DNA of 64,000 nucleotides from Hemicentrotus pulcherrimus (Eukaryota; Echinodermata; Echinoidea; Camarodonta; Strongylocentrotidae): contig BEXV01000129.1 in assembly GCA_003118195.1 (NCBI GenBank), forward strand, positions 325,401 through 389,400, written 5' to 3'. The notes below the pieces were generated by a model. The model did not search any database, had not been told where the DNA came from, and saw only the letters and a list, made by a program, of their open reading frames with translations. Both the position numbers and the translations under genes were made by a program. Positions 26,701 to 41,000 of this stretch are shown piece after piece. Positions within the stretch are counted from its first letter, which is position 1. Every line of letters begins with the position of its first letter.

Positions 26701-29700
26701 ATGCTATTATGTACTTACGTTCTGAAGCATTTTGAACTTTCATAAGTGGTTTATAAAGACTGTCCTTTCGTTGTATCTGTCCAGAGTCTCTGCCAGTCCA
26801 TGTGGTGCCACAGAGGGGAGCGACGTTGCGAAACCAAGTTCCTGCCGGCGGCTGACGGAACCCCCTGCGGGGCCACCATGTGGTGCATCCAGGGCAAGTG
26901 CCTGGACCGGGGCCAGCTGGGACCCACCATGGTCCATGGAAACTGGTCCGAGTACGGCGAGTTCGACGTCTGCTCCAGGACCTGCGGGGGCGGGGTGCAG
27001 TACAAGGAAAGGCGATGTGACAACCCCCAACCTCAGAACGGGGGCAAGTACTGTGAGGGTCCAAGCAGGATATACAGAATGTGTAATATTCAGGTGAGAT
27101 TTACTTACAAATTTTGGTTTTCCATTCACTAGTTCAGACAAATATTTCATATACTGATATATTTAAGACAATTAAATTGTCTATTGATAGGCACAAGGGC
27201 ATTAATTATTATACTTTAACGCAGAGTTTACCCTTTATAGGTCTTGATGGAAACAAATACTCTTGAAGTCCATCGACCTCATTAAAAGTCATACATGAAT
27301 ATGGGTCACAGGTAATTGTGCATTCTTTCAGGATTAGGACTTTTAAGAAACAAAGTTATCCGTTCTGAAGTTGAGACCAGCTAAACATATATTCCTTTAA
27401 TAACGTGATAATATATAGTCCTCCATTGCCTATGTGGAAGGATTATGTAAATTAATTTTATTTTGGAGTTTAGTCCAAAGATTCGAGCCATATCAGAAGT
27501 ATTTGCACCGGTACCAAATCCTGTATAACACAAATTGCGAAGGTGCTAAGAGTTTTCAGTCTTTGAAAAGTTATGTCAGTGCAGCGAACTCAAGTCGTTC
27601 TTCATCCCCTGAACACCTCCAGGGATTTATGCTAATCCATCAACAGTGGTGACATTAATACTCATGCACTTATGACAAATGTTTGCATATTCTCCAATGA
27701 TTTGTGTAATATCCTCAATGTTGCCCTTTTGGTGATGTATGCACTAGTATAGTTCCATGAACTCTGCGTCAAAACCTGCGAGAGTTATGTGACTGTTTAA
27801 ATTCTCGTAGCTGAATTAAAAGTCCAAGTGATCAATCAGCCAGTTTCTTTTCAATGCCAACACCTGTAATTTAAACAAAAATGTAACAATCTGTCCAGAA
27901 TTCATCAGTTTTGGATTGTTAATCCCTCCTACAACAACACGGTACCTCAGCGAGTTTGGCTTTGAATCCAGACGTAACCTCAGAACCTGTCTCGGTTTCC
28001 TCAGGTGTGCTTAAGGGATTAGCAGCCCTCCATCAATCAACATCATCGACACAATACCTCAACATTTCTGACAAATGTTGGTCATATTCTCCAAAGATTT
28101 ATCCGCTCTTTAAAAATGTTACCTTAGGCCGGCCTATTCGGTTACACCGTGAAGACCTGGCCCTGCGTTTTATACATGCTAGCTGAGAACACTGTGAGTA
28201 TGTACGTGAAGCAATGGCTGCAGACATATTCCCCAAACTGGGATGAATTACATGATTTGCGGGGAAAGTGATGAAATATGTTTTGTGAACGATACCCCCA
28301 CAATTCCCCATTGTGACCGAATGACTCCTCATGTTCTCTCTGACTTCCTGCTTATGTTGCCTTCTCTCTCTCCCCTCTTGTTTCCATGACAACAGGAGTG
28401 TCCGGACGAGTCGGTGGATTTCCGAGCCCAGCAATGCTCCTCCTACAACAGCCGTCCTTTTCGAGGGTTCTACTACGACTGGAAGCCTTATCTGCATGTT
28501 AACAGTGAGAACTAGTTTCTTTTTATTTTGTTTGTCCCATTAAAATTGAATTTAGATTGAGAAATCTACTTTCTCAAGATTGTTTGATGGGCTTCGAATT
28601 CTTTCCAGTACATTTCAAGATGGTATATCAGTTCTGGCATACAGCATTGAATTCAACCCAAGTTAAGACTCTAATTTTTCTATAAATGACTTTGTTATGA
28701 TTAGGATTAAGCTTCTTTTTTATTAAGTATATAAAGTTCTACAATTAATCAGTGCCATCAGCATGGTTATATTAAAGCTTTCTTGCTGCCTGAATAATCT
28801 AATGATGAAACAAATTGGAGGCATGTCTGCTATATCTTAACTCTTAACAAAACAAGATTAAATCACCGACCATTTGAAACCAAGCGCCCTTCTGTCTCTT
28901 TCTCCCTAGTTCTCTCTCTTTCTCTCTCTCTTTCTCTATTTGAGGAAGTAAGATCTCAACACCATATGGAACTCACTCTTTTTGATATTTCATTCCAAAT
29001 GTATTTGATATATTCTGCTATTTCCCCTTCTTCCTCTGCCCATCTCAACAAAGCCTCTGATCTGTCAAAACAAATTGAATCACAGATCAGTGATGCCAGC
29101 CTTTTGGGAGAGGACCAATAATTGATTGTTTTTCTTTGCATTTTGGGTGCGTTGTTGGAAGGGCTGGTCATGCTGTGATTGGCTTAATATTTCTGAATTT
29201 ATCTCCGATGTATGACTCATATGATTGATGCAATGTGAGCGTTCTATATGTAGCTCTCCCACAAATACATATTATTATATTTTTTTTTTAAAGAGTTAAG
29301 CTTTAACCCATTGACTATTGAATTACCTCATTCCGAATGGTCTTGATACAGTTTCCACCAACACTATGAACATGATGGACAAAGAAAGCGGACAAAATAT
29401 ACAGTTCCTCAGGTATACAAAGGAAAATCCTTCACTGCTATTATGTAAAAATGTGTAGAACAGGTGAATATGCATGTGACACCTGTTCTACACATTTAAA
29501 CATAATAGCAGTGAAGGGATGTTCCTTTGTCTACCAGAGGAACTGTATATTTTGTCCGCTTTCTTTGTCCGTCATGTTCATAGTGCAAGTTCCCATAGAC
29601 AAAAGGTTGATTGTATACTTTTATCAAATGTTGTTAACGTAAAGCTCAAGATGCATTGTATTTAAGAACTAATTCTGAAATTATGAATTTAAAGAAAGGG

Positions 29701-32700
29701 TATTTCATATAAACATGCTGCAAAAAAGTGGACATCATTTGGTGAGAGCCACATACCTTTAGGCATTATTTCCTATCCCTTCACACAGAGGTAATGCCAT
29801 TCTGGCTGTTATCAGACTTAATTTTGATATTCTCCCCTAATTTTAGAATTTGTTATTATTTTGTAAAGAGCTTTATTCATTTCAGTTATTGTAAGTTTCA
29901 AATTCACTTGTATCGATTTTTAGATAACAGTTCTTTTGTCTTTGTCTGGTTATGCTAAATGTCTCAGTGATGAAGCCAGGAATATGAATGATTTCTTAAT
30001 TTTCTTTTTCATTTTCTGTGTCCCTAAAATCTGTTTGCATTTTATTAATCACTTAACCGTTTTAGATTAACAGGAATCACCTTGAAATGCATCTTTATAT
30101 AATTGATCTTGGAAGTCAGAATTTCTGATCGCTTTGAAGTTCGAACGACCCCTTAACCCTTGAAGTTACACTGGAAAGGATACAATATGCTCCCAAGCGT
30201 GTCTGTGTTTTGACAATGTCGGTGGCCTTTTATAAGAGTACCCTCTGACTCACGCCCCCAGCAGAGTCTACCAGCCAGACGGTCCAAGCTCCGTCCATCT
30301 GCATCCAATGTTTCCCCAACCCTGTTAACTTGTCGCAGCAGACAAAACATCTCTCGCCTCTGTCCAAAGGTTGCCAAGTTTCAGATGTTGGGACTTGTTG
30401 AGAAAGTTGAATTCTCAGCTGTCCCTTTAGTTGACCAATAATATCACACGGCTTATGCTTATGCACAATGTCTTACTCTTGACCTATTACATACATGCGT
30501 ATCATGGCTGTAGTCAAAATGCATATATACCTTGGTGAAGCATGGTTAAGGTTATTTCATGAACCTGTCACTGTTGGCTAGAGAGGAAGGGGTACTATTT
30601 GTGGTTATAAAAAACTAAAACGCTTTGATTTGATGCTTACTTTGAATTTTGTAAACATTTGTGTGTTTTTTTTAAAGTCATTATAGTAGGCCTATGATAT
30701 GAAATGGAGAAAGTATATTCTATTTAAATCTAGTTTTACTTTCTTATTTGCACTTTCTCCAAGTTCTGTCTTTCATGTTTCTCATACCATCTGTGGGAGT
30801 CAGAAGGGTATTTATACTCATATTATTTTACTGGGAGCTAGCACCCTTTGGGCTTACAGTGGATGCTAATTTTAGTCTTTTTTCTTCTTTCTGTGTTTGG
30901 CCATCATCTCTCTCTCTCTCTCTCTCTCTCATTCTTTCTCTCTCTCTATCTCTCTCCCTCTCTCTTTCTCTTGCTCCCATACTCTCTCCCTCTTCTCTCT
31001 CACACTCCTGTTTTATTGAATTTATTCTCCTCTATCTTCCCCTCTCTCCAGAAAAAGAAGCCTGCAAGCTGTACTGCATCGCTGACGGGTTTGACTTTTA
31101 CTTTGCTCTCTCTGGGAGTGTGGTCGATGGGACGAAATGTGACACAGATTCTAACAACGTCTGCGTCAATGGCAGATGTGAGGTAAGCGCTACAGAATAG
31201 GATCATTATGTTATCTGCTCAGAGCCAGCAAGGTCTCAACTCTTATACTTTTAATCAGAGCTAACACCCTTCTGGCTCCAAACACATGATACATGTATGT
31301 TCAACGGAAATCAGTTTCTGCTGCTCGTCTGGGCCGTGTCTTGATCTTTTAGGAGTATGTGCTTTTTTTCTTCATGTTTTTTACTTTTCTATTTTCCCCT
31401 TCCTGTGATATAAGTTGTATGTTCTCTCTTTCATCTATACTTTTTATTTATTCTCTACTTGGTAATTCCTTCGCTTTCACTTCATCTTCTTTACATTCTT
31501 GTTTTTATTTAATGATTTATGTGTTCATTTCTGTAATGCCTCTTCACTTTCTATCTTTCTTTTTCAGTATTATGCATTCTCTCCTTCTTCTACTTTCTTT
31601 TTTCCTCAGCTAAATTTTCCTATCATTGTCTTTCTTAGCATTTGAAGTCTCCACCCTCTCTATCTCTGTCTCTCTCCCCTCTCACCCTCTCTCTCTCTCT
31701 TCCTCTCTCTCCTCCCCATTCCCTCTCAGTTTTTCTCTCTTCTTCTCTCTTTCTTACTTTATCCAGATTTCTATTATTGTTCAATACTCGTTAATATTGA
31801 CATTAACCGATTGCAAAAAGTTCAGAATGCTGCTGCTCGCCTTATAACTAACACCAGAAGATCATCACATATCACTCCTATCTTGAAATCTCTGCTCTGG
31901 CTCCCTGTTCAACAGCGTGTAATCTATAAAATTGTACTCTTAACCTATTGTGCACTAAATGATCTAGCTCCAGAATATATTTCATCCCTTCTATCACCCC
32001 ACTCTGCAGGTCGTTCTGGTTTACGTTCATCACATAATGTTAGACTTAAAGAAATACGTTCCAAAAGAAATTGGGGGGATAGAGCATTTGCATCAGCAGC
32101 TCCTTCTTTGTGGAATAAGTTACCTTTCTCTATTCAGACGGCCAACACTCTCTCTTCTTTCAAAACTGGGCTTAAAACTCACCTGATGCTCAATGCCAAT
32201 TGTTAAATTTATGTTGAATATGTTGAATATTAATTTAAATTATTTGTATGCGCCTTGAGTATCTCTAGAGATGGATATGTTGCGCTTTATAAATATTGCT
32301 ATTATTATTATTATTATTAATATGTATATATTTTATTTGTTTTTCATTGACAGTTCTACTGTATGACTAGCATACCCTTAAATAGTATCAATTGGAAGAG
32401 TCCCTAATAGTTTGAGTAGTATTTTGTTGGAATGCTGTATATCTTTGATTTGGATTCTACACATACAAAAATCTGGATGATGATATGGATTAAAAGTGAA
32501 ATTTACTTCCTATTTTGCCTTTCAGAAAGTAGGCTGTGATCATATTCTTGGTTCAGATGCCGCCCCCGATGCTTGCGGAGTGTGCCATGGTGATAACTCA
32601 ACATGTGACTTTGTGAGAGGCGTCTACGCTGAACAACATGAAAGGAATGGTGAGGATATCCTTCATCTTCCTCAACCATCTTATCTTTTTAATAAATCCT

Positions 32701-34983
32701 CTCTCTCTCTCTCTCTCTCTCTCCTCTTCTTTTTCTCTGACTGTTTGCTTTCTCTTAATTTTAGTGATGTTATATAACTTTCACTCCCCTTATTTTTCTT
32801 TGCCCCTTTTTTCTCTTTTCCTCATTGATTGGACCCCTATGAATATCAACCAGGTAAGGAGGATGTTCCATCACACAAGCAGAAATCAACAAATTAAATG
32901 AATTAAAAGAAAAGTTGTTTCACCTCTTCCTTTTATTGGTATTTCTTTTCCTGTTACATTTCTTTCACTTCCCTCATTCTTCTAGGCCCCATATTCAACC
33001 CTCTATAATTGAGTGAACCTCTATCAAAATCTCACACACGATACGGATAGGAATGTTCAATCACATAAGTGGAAATCAATGGATTAAATTAGTAAAATAT
33101 CTTGCATGCCCCTTCCTGTCCTGTGCTACTTTTCCTCATAATTTTCTACTTATAGTTGGATATACTTGCCCCTCTTCCTCTGGCAGTACATTTTCTGATT
33201 GAAGAAAAATTATAAGAAAGGGAAATATTGTAAGATATTTGGGGTTATTTCTTTGATACAATCATTGAATTTGATTTAAGATACTGCATCATAAAGACCA
33301 AGTAACCATTCCTTGTACATGATTACATTATTTCACTTGGCAGGCAGATTTCTTTAGTACCTTCCCACTTGCTTCAATAATCTATTAAAGTCATCTTTTA
33401 TCAGTGCATAATATGTGTGCTTTTTCAAGTTTCTGCCAACCCGGTCACAAGCAAGATCATTCAAAACTAATTATAATTTATTTTCAAAGATACACTGAGA
33501 TCCCCATAACAGGGCAAATACAAGAAAACTTATCATTGTGCATAATCTGGTATAATATATATCAGCAATCAAACAAAAATTGTATTTTTTTTTTTAATTA
33601 ACTACTTATATTGATAAATAACCTTTACTCTTGATGATTTTGGTTTAAAAAGATAGTATTTATTAAACAACCAAAATTGCAAACTCAGTGAGTTAGATTT
33701 AAAGCACTTACCTGACATTGTTTAAGATATTTTCTCAATACAACCCATCTTTGACTGGATATAATTTTGATGATGAAAGAAAAGAAACTATTTTAGCTTG
33801 ATATCTTTAAGCAAAGTGAAAATACATATTTTGTAGTTAAGACTCAAATTCTTTGTTTTGTTTCCATTTTCACACTCAAGATATACATGGAATACTATCA
33901 GTACAAAAATGATTGGATCAAAACTATAACATACACCAACCCCTCCTGTGATTGCATTATAGAGATCAAGGCTAGATCAGTCTCTGAGGTTTTTAATTGC
34001 ATCAAAGGGAGCACCTCAAATAATAACATTGGTTGGATATCTTACCTGCCTAAAGGAATTGAAGATTGGAGGCTTTCCAATGATCAGAAAAATTGACCTG
34101 TTACACCCACACATTCAATGTGCCCTCTGTGAGATATAAATTCAAAGGTATTTCAAAGGAGACAGTCTGAAATGTACAGAGAAATTTGTTTATGTTCATT
34201 TCAGTGATTACATTTGTGTGCCTGTTTGGATCTAGAAGGGCGTTAACTTATGTAGTTTAACACCCTTCTGGCTCCAAACAGATGATATGTAAGATACAGG
34301 GTATTAAAGGGATTAGGTAAATTTGTGCCTCAGATTCTTTAAAAAAAATCCTAGATTTAGCTCATGCTGCAATTATAATTGTAAACCTTTAGGGGTCATA
34401 CATGAATCCCATGACTTTTACAAGCCAGTCGCCTGTCTGATTATCAAGATATCTATGATTGGATTAAGAAATTTCAGAATTTGTTTTCGTAACTGTTTTC
34501 ATAACACTACAGTCTATTGGGAGGGACGTCATTATAATTTTGAAGTGCAATTTTTTTAGGGCTTCAATATTACACCATATCACAAACACTGATAACACGT
34601 AGGGCCATGCATCTCAGATTTAACATTGTAAAACGATGCCTTTAAAAAATGTATACCATTGATGAATACACATAAACATGTATTTAACATTGGATATGAA
34701 AACCCATGTAACCCTCTTCATGCCGCAAGTCCAAAATATCACTCTTTTAATGGTTTATGTGACCAAAGTAGAGATATGGTTAAAACAAACTTCCTGAGGA
34801 GGTGCAAGCTTCCACCATGGCCCATTCCATCCTACATTTATCCTCATGTTTCATCTGATTAGCAGACCTGCTATCTCTGTGTGTATGAGTCAGTCAGTCA
34901 GCCCTGTAAGGGGGACTAGTAGGGCTCTTAATCTAGATTGGGGGTAACTCGAAGCACCCCCTGGATGCTCTACAAAGATGGGC

Positions 34984-35025
<42 letters not shown>

Positions 35026-38000
35026 GACATCATACGTATCTGTCATCATTTCATCCCTCGTTATTGGCATGTCAGCTCAAGATGTTTTGTGTCATGAAAG
35101 AAGAAGGAGGATTTTTCATTTGTGAGCAGATCATAAATTTGTTATTTATTTAATTTATTAGTTTTATCTTTATTGGCTAAAGTGGAAATTCAGGGGATGG
35201 GGATGGGTTCCAACTTGTTTATGCCTTATTCTATAATTCCATGTGGAACAATTTTAAATGAATAAATGAAGAAATTAAACATCAAATCTCTTTAGATGTT
35301 TGAGTTGTTAAAACAAATTTGTATCAACTTGACATTCGTTAATTCTTTATTTCATAAAATGCATCTAAAAAACATACAACGCAAGATTCTTGATCAATGC
35401 TTTATTTGACTGACCAATACGACGACATATAAGCCATACTCACAGCCTGCAACGAGTTGAAAATATTCCAATATGCAACAGTAAAATACCTGAAATAGTT
35501 TCTACAGTGCCAGTGTTATATGCACCTGTCCATCCAAGCAATCAGTGAGCAATTACGTAACGAAGATGACACAGTGTTGACTCACGGTGCCAATCAGTCT
35601 ATCTGATGTAGCAGGAGAAGACAGTTTTCAAACCTTGAAGTTATTGAAGTAGTTGAATAAATGGTCAGGGTTTTTTCCCACGTGGCAAATTCATAATAAT
35701 GCAATTAACTTCAGCCTATTACAAATTCACCTGGTGTGTCATGGTATAATATATATAATAATCGGTTACATGAAAAGCTTTAGTGAGCATCAAAGTTAGT
35801 TAATTTGTGGTGTATATGTGTATACAATATGCCTTTATTGGAACTATGGATGGAGAAATTATCTTTCAAACTTTTTGAATGACACATTTTGACCACCATT
35901 CATGTACAGATTCTTGATAAAGTATATTTTTTCATGTAAATTACATTATATATTTAGAAACTTGGTAATTAGGCCAACATTTTCTATGAATACATGATTA
36001 CATTTTTTTACACAATGAAATGACAAAGTAGCATTTTGTGTCAAGAGAAAAAAAGGGAGAAGGTGATACATGTAGTATATGCCCACAGTTTGGTCATGTA
36101 TTCACATTATCAAATTTCTGTTACATATTCAAACTTTAGCAATAGTTTAAGCTAATACATGACGCTTTGCACTCTGAAGGCTTAGAAGATAAAGCAAGCC
36201 TGTCACTACACCAGTTGGTACTATGATTAAGAGTGAATGGTACAGGGATGAATGAATCATTAATTTTGTTAAATACTTCGGCTGCGTATGGCATGCATGC
36301 TTGGTTTGTAGATCTACATACAGACTATTAGGCAAACCATTCATCACTCTCTTGCCCACATAGATAGGAGCTTCATATATGTCACACTGGATGAGTTAAA
36401 ATATTTGTATTAAAATCATACAAGTAAGAGATGCAGTTTGATAATTGAACTTTATTATTTGTGATGAAACTCTATTAGGAATAGATTTTTTGTGTGTATT
36501 GCCAAGACAAGATATTAATCAATATACTTGAAGTTTGGTAACATTTAAGAGTTCTCAGAAGTTACATTAACACAAAATAACTACATAAGAACATGTTGAA
36601 TAGATAATTATACTAAGTTAGACAGCACCACCTGTGCGCTTAGAAACACCTATATAAAGCGCCCTATAAATGTAATTATTATTATAATTATTATAATTAA
36701 CTATTTACTAGTCAGAGCTTGTTGTTTGTATTGATTATTAGCAACCTTAAGTTTTGTGTAACTTGAACAGAGTCACACACTCGCCTTAGCAAAGGATTAC
36801 ATGAGTTAGGATAAGCCTTGAGACAAGCACAGGACTTAAGTCCTCAACCGGAGGGGTTACCCAAGGCTAACCTCGGGCATGACGCTACAGATCTTGAAAT
36901 GTGATTTCACATCCGTAATAAGGCCAACTCTAATTTGCCCTAGGTGGTGAAGCAATGTTTGACACACGTGTGTCCAATATCTATCTGCTGCAATTGAGTA
37001 TTGACGGAGCAGGTAGTTGACAAATCTACCGTGACAGTCTTACTAGATTTCCATCAAAAAATGCTTGTAGGAGGAAAGCTTTGGAAAGGAAAATATGGAC
37101 ATCTGACTAAGGCACTGGTATTGGCAATACCGGAGAGACAAAGTGTATTCCATGACTGCAACCAAATAAGTTACAAGCTATTAAAGGATGTACACCTGTT
37201 TTACCAAAATGTTGCTTATTGGACAACAAGCTGAAGACTTCTAGCAATATAAGTTCTTATTCAGGTTTCGAACAGTACATCATTTAGATATATTGGAGAG
37301 CTTCTCTCAAATCACATACCTGGGGGATTTAGGAAACACATACATCCTGTATACATCATGTATTCTAATGAATCTTTGTCATTTCTATAGAAGCATAACA
37401 AATACTTTTTGACTATAATCAAGGCAAAGCTCTTTACAGAGATTATCACTGACACCAGATCCATATGTTGTCTAGGATGTATTAAGTTAATATTGTCACT
37501 TTGTGGACCGAGGGTTTTGTCTTGATTGCATTATTAAAGTGGCAATTGTAAAATGATGTCTTTCCAAATCAAAAGGCTAGTAGCCCATTGCTAGAAATTA
37601 CACAACAGTCAATGATTCATGTCCATCCCCCCCCCCTCCTCTTCTTTTGTCCTAGATTACTATGAGGTCGTACGGATACCCCGCGGTGCCCGTCAGATCA
37701 GCATAGCGGAACTCAGCTCTTCGGACAGTTACCTTGCCCTGAGGAACAGCAAATACATGTACTACCTGACGGGAGGATGGACGGTCGACTGGCCCGGCAA
37801 TTTCAAATTTGGCGGGACTCTCTTTGAGTATAGGAGGCCCTACAAGAAGCCGGAGTATTTGGAAGCAAAGGGACCTACTACTGAGGAGCTAATTGTTGAG
37901 GTTTGTTCATTCGTTTCTCCTTAGATCAAGATTAATGTTCCCAAATTAAATTAAATTAAGTTCTTGGTAATGAGGGTACATTAAGTATTTGTCGCCTTTA

Positions 38001-41000
38001 GTTGTTTTCTCGTTTCACTGTCCATCAAACAATGGTGTTTTCACATCTGCTCGAGATTTGTTGTTTATTGTTGAAATTGACTTCATCCTGTTGTCGGAAT
38101 GAATAACATTTTGAAATGGAATGAAATTTTACCACAAAGTTGGAGTAGTTTGAGCAATATATTACCTTTTGTAGATACACACACACATATTTACGGTACA
38201 TGCTATGTTTACAGGTTTATCGTCATTAGATCTTCCCTCCAATATAAAATTGTAATGGCAGATAAGAATTATGTCATGGTAGTAGCAAATTAAGTTTTTA
38301 AATTATGGTATTCTATCTTCAACAATTGCATGACTGGGAACAAAATCTTAGGAAGGTTTATTGATTATTAAAACTTACTTCGCAGCACAAAAATGTGAAC
38401 TTTTGAAATAAACATATTCAAAATCAGATTTGAGTAATTCATGTCTCAGAAAGATAATGAAACAGTAGCAGAGTATTTCAGATATCTACAGTAGGTATTC
38501 ATCTGGCATTCCTTACACATGTACTATCATTAATTTATATATGAAATCTATTACACTTTTTGTTTTATTCAATGTCACAGATTCTCTTGCAAGGGAAGAA
38601 CCCAGGTGTTGAGTATGAGTACACTGTACTAGGATCGCATGCCTCATCGGCCCCTCCGGTACACACTTACACGTGGAACCGAACATACACTGGCTGCTCT
38701 GCGACATGTGCTGGAGGTATTTACCATCAGTGCACAGCTTGGATTTGATAACTTCCTTATTGGGTCATCATGGCTAATCTTCATTTTTGCGAAGGTTTTT
38801 AGGCCAGTATACAAAGTGTATACATACTAACATCGTAACATTTTTTTGCTTAGAATATTTACATTTGTTTGCCTTTATTTCTTCACGTACCTGTAAAAAA
38901 GTAGAAGAAATAGAAGTCACAATTAGACATGTATATTAACAAAACTACTTTGACAGATGTGTATTGAAGAAGGGATTCCTCTATTTTTGAGAAATTATTT
39001 TAAGGGCCATCAGAAAATATTACAAATTTGCATCACTGGGCATAATTGTAGTCGCTGTAAGCTGTTCCATCTCACGAGATACATTGATCAATCAAATTAT
39101 ATCAGGACATTCAATGGCTCAGTGGTAGAGCAGTGGTCTCGTAACTGGAAGGTCCGGGGTTCAAAACCAATTAAATGCGCTTTAGTGCCCTCTGGTAAGG
39201 CATTAAACCTCATTGCCAAGTCCCTCGGAGAGGACTTAAAGTCGTCAGTCTCCTGGTTGCTTACTTACAATCATAAACATGCTTTCTTAGCAGTCAGGCG
39301 AAAACAAAACATCAAGCCATCAGACTACACAATGTATTTCAGGTCCTTATTTTCTATTGAATGGAGATGTGACAAAATATTTATCCTGCTGGTATTGGCC
39401 TCATGGAGAATAGCATTTGAAATGTAGAACTACCAACACTCTCCCCTAACATCATACTGTAGATGATGGAATAATGCTAAAATTCTTTTCATTTCTTTCA
39501 TTCTCCTCCTCCTCCTCTCAGGAGTAAAGACAGAGGTATTGAGCTGCCATCGTAATTATCAAGATGAAGTCGAAGAGTCATTCTGTGATGCTACCAACAG
39601 ACCAGAACCACAGGTCATTGGATGCAACAAGGACCCTTGTCCACCAAGGTAGGAGTTCTTTAAAAACCAATCAACATTTAAAGTTGCTCATGCGTGGGTA
39701 TATAGAGGGCAGCACCCGGACGTACGCACAGGAGCGTAAATACCCATTGGCTCAGTGTTGTGTAGTGATCCCCAAGTTGCCTACTTCACAAACGACTATA
39801 TACCCATGCATGAACATCTTTACACAAAATTATGAACGGAAACAATATTTTGTGGATAAAATGTTGGGGTGTCATGTCAGAAAAAAATTAACTGAAGGTA
39901 TGTCATTTAAATGCAATCGTAACCTTATGCAAGTGAATGTCAGACCTTTTTATACAAGCAGTAAGTCCCTAAATAATGGTGGATATACCTAGGAATGAAA
40001 GTTATACTGTAACAAGGTCTTCCCGACCTTATACTGGTAGCTTAATTAGGACTATGAATACAGGGAGTGGTCATGATTTCATATTGAATCCGCTATCATT
40101 TGTTACACAAGTGCTTTTGGTTTTGAATTTTGATGTATTTGTACCATAATTTTTAAAAAAGACCACAGAGGAATGCACAAATTAACAAGTATTTGATGTG
40201 GGGTGTAGGTACCAAATCTTAAGCACTGGGATGAGTTACTTGAGTCTGTACATAGTTGTATTTGTCCTACTAAAGTGAAACCTGTCTATAAAGACCACCC
40301 AAGGGAGACAAGTGGTCTTGATAGGCAGGTGTTTTTTTATGTACAGGTTCCTTTAGTACATGTTTCAACGAGAAACCACTTTCAAGGGAAACCAAAAGGG
40401 GTCTCTGTAGACAGGTGGTCTTTCTATACAGGTCACTATTGAAAGGAGGTTTGACCATGCTTCAGCCAGCCATCCACCCACCTTTGTTTCATTTGCAGGT
40501 GGACAGTGAGTGCCTGGAAGCCCTGCAATCGCCAGTGTGGCGGCGGTCGCCAGAAACGTAAGGTTGTCTGCATGAAGGAGTTGGCAGGGGGCAGGAACAA
40601 GACGGTCAAAAGCAGCTACTGTTCTTCACCCCGGCCACAGAAATGGCAGGCCTGCAACACCCAGGACTGTCCGCCCAAGTGGGTGCCTGGCAGATGGTCA
40701 GAGGTAGGTCGTTTCAAAGTTCAAAGTTAGTTTCCACATTTTCGTAATAAACAGCAATATATGTATATATATGTACATGAATACACATTTGAAACAAAGA
40801 TTAAGAAATCAAAAGCATTATATAATCATGTCACAAGGATAACTAAGAGGAGATTAAAGTACAGAATAGAAAAGAGGAACTTCAGAACGAGACAGTAACA
40901 AATATAAAAATGAGCTGGGATGAAAGCAAGTTAATCCGAAACTCAAAAGATTTATACCATTGGAAACTACATGTATTGGTCAGTAGTTGGATTGAACAGA

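Noticed and set aside
26672..27150. Several overlapping open frames on both strands around 26.7-27.1 kb
   Set aside because: They are shadows of the GC-rich ADAMTS exon 26785-27093.
39115..39170. Possible tRNA gene
   Set aside because: A and B boxes are present but the acceptor stem does not close and the sequence continues into a SINE body shared by two other copies.
38957..39427. 156-codon plus-strand open frame
   Set aside because: Covers the SINE and lies between two in-phase ADAMTS exons.
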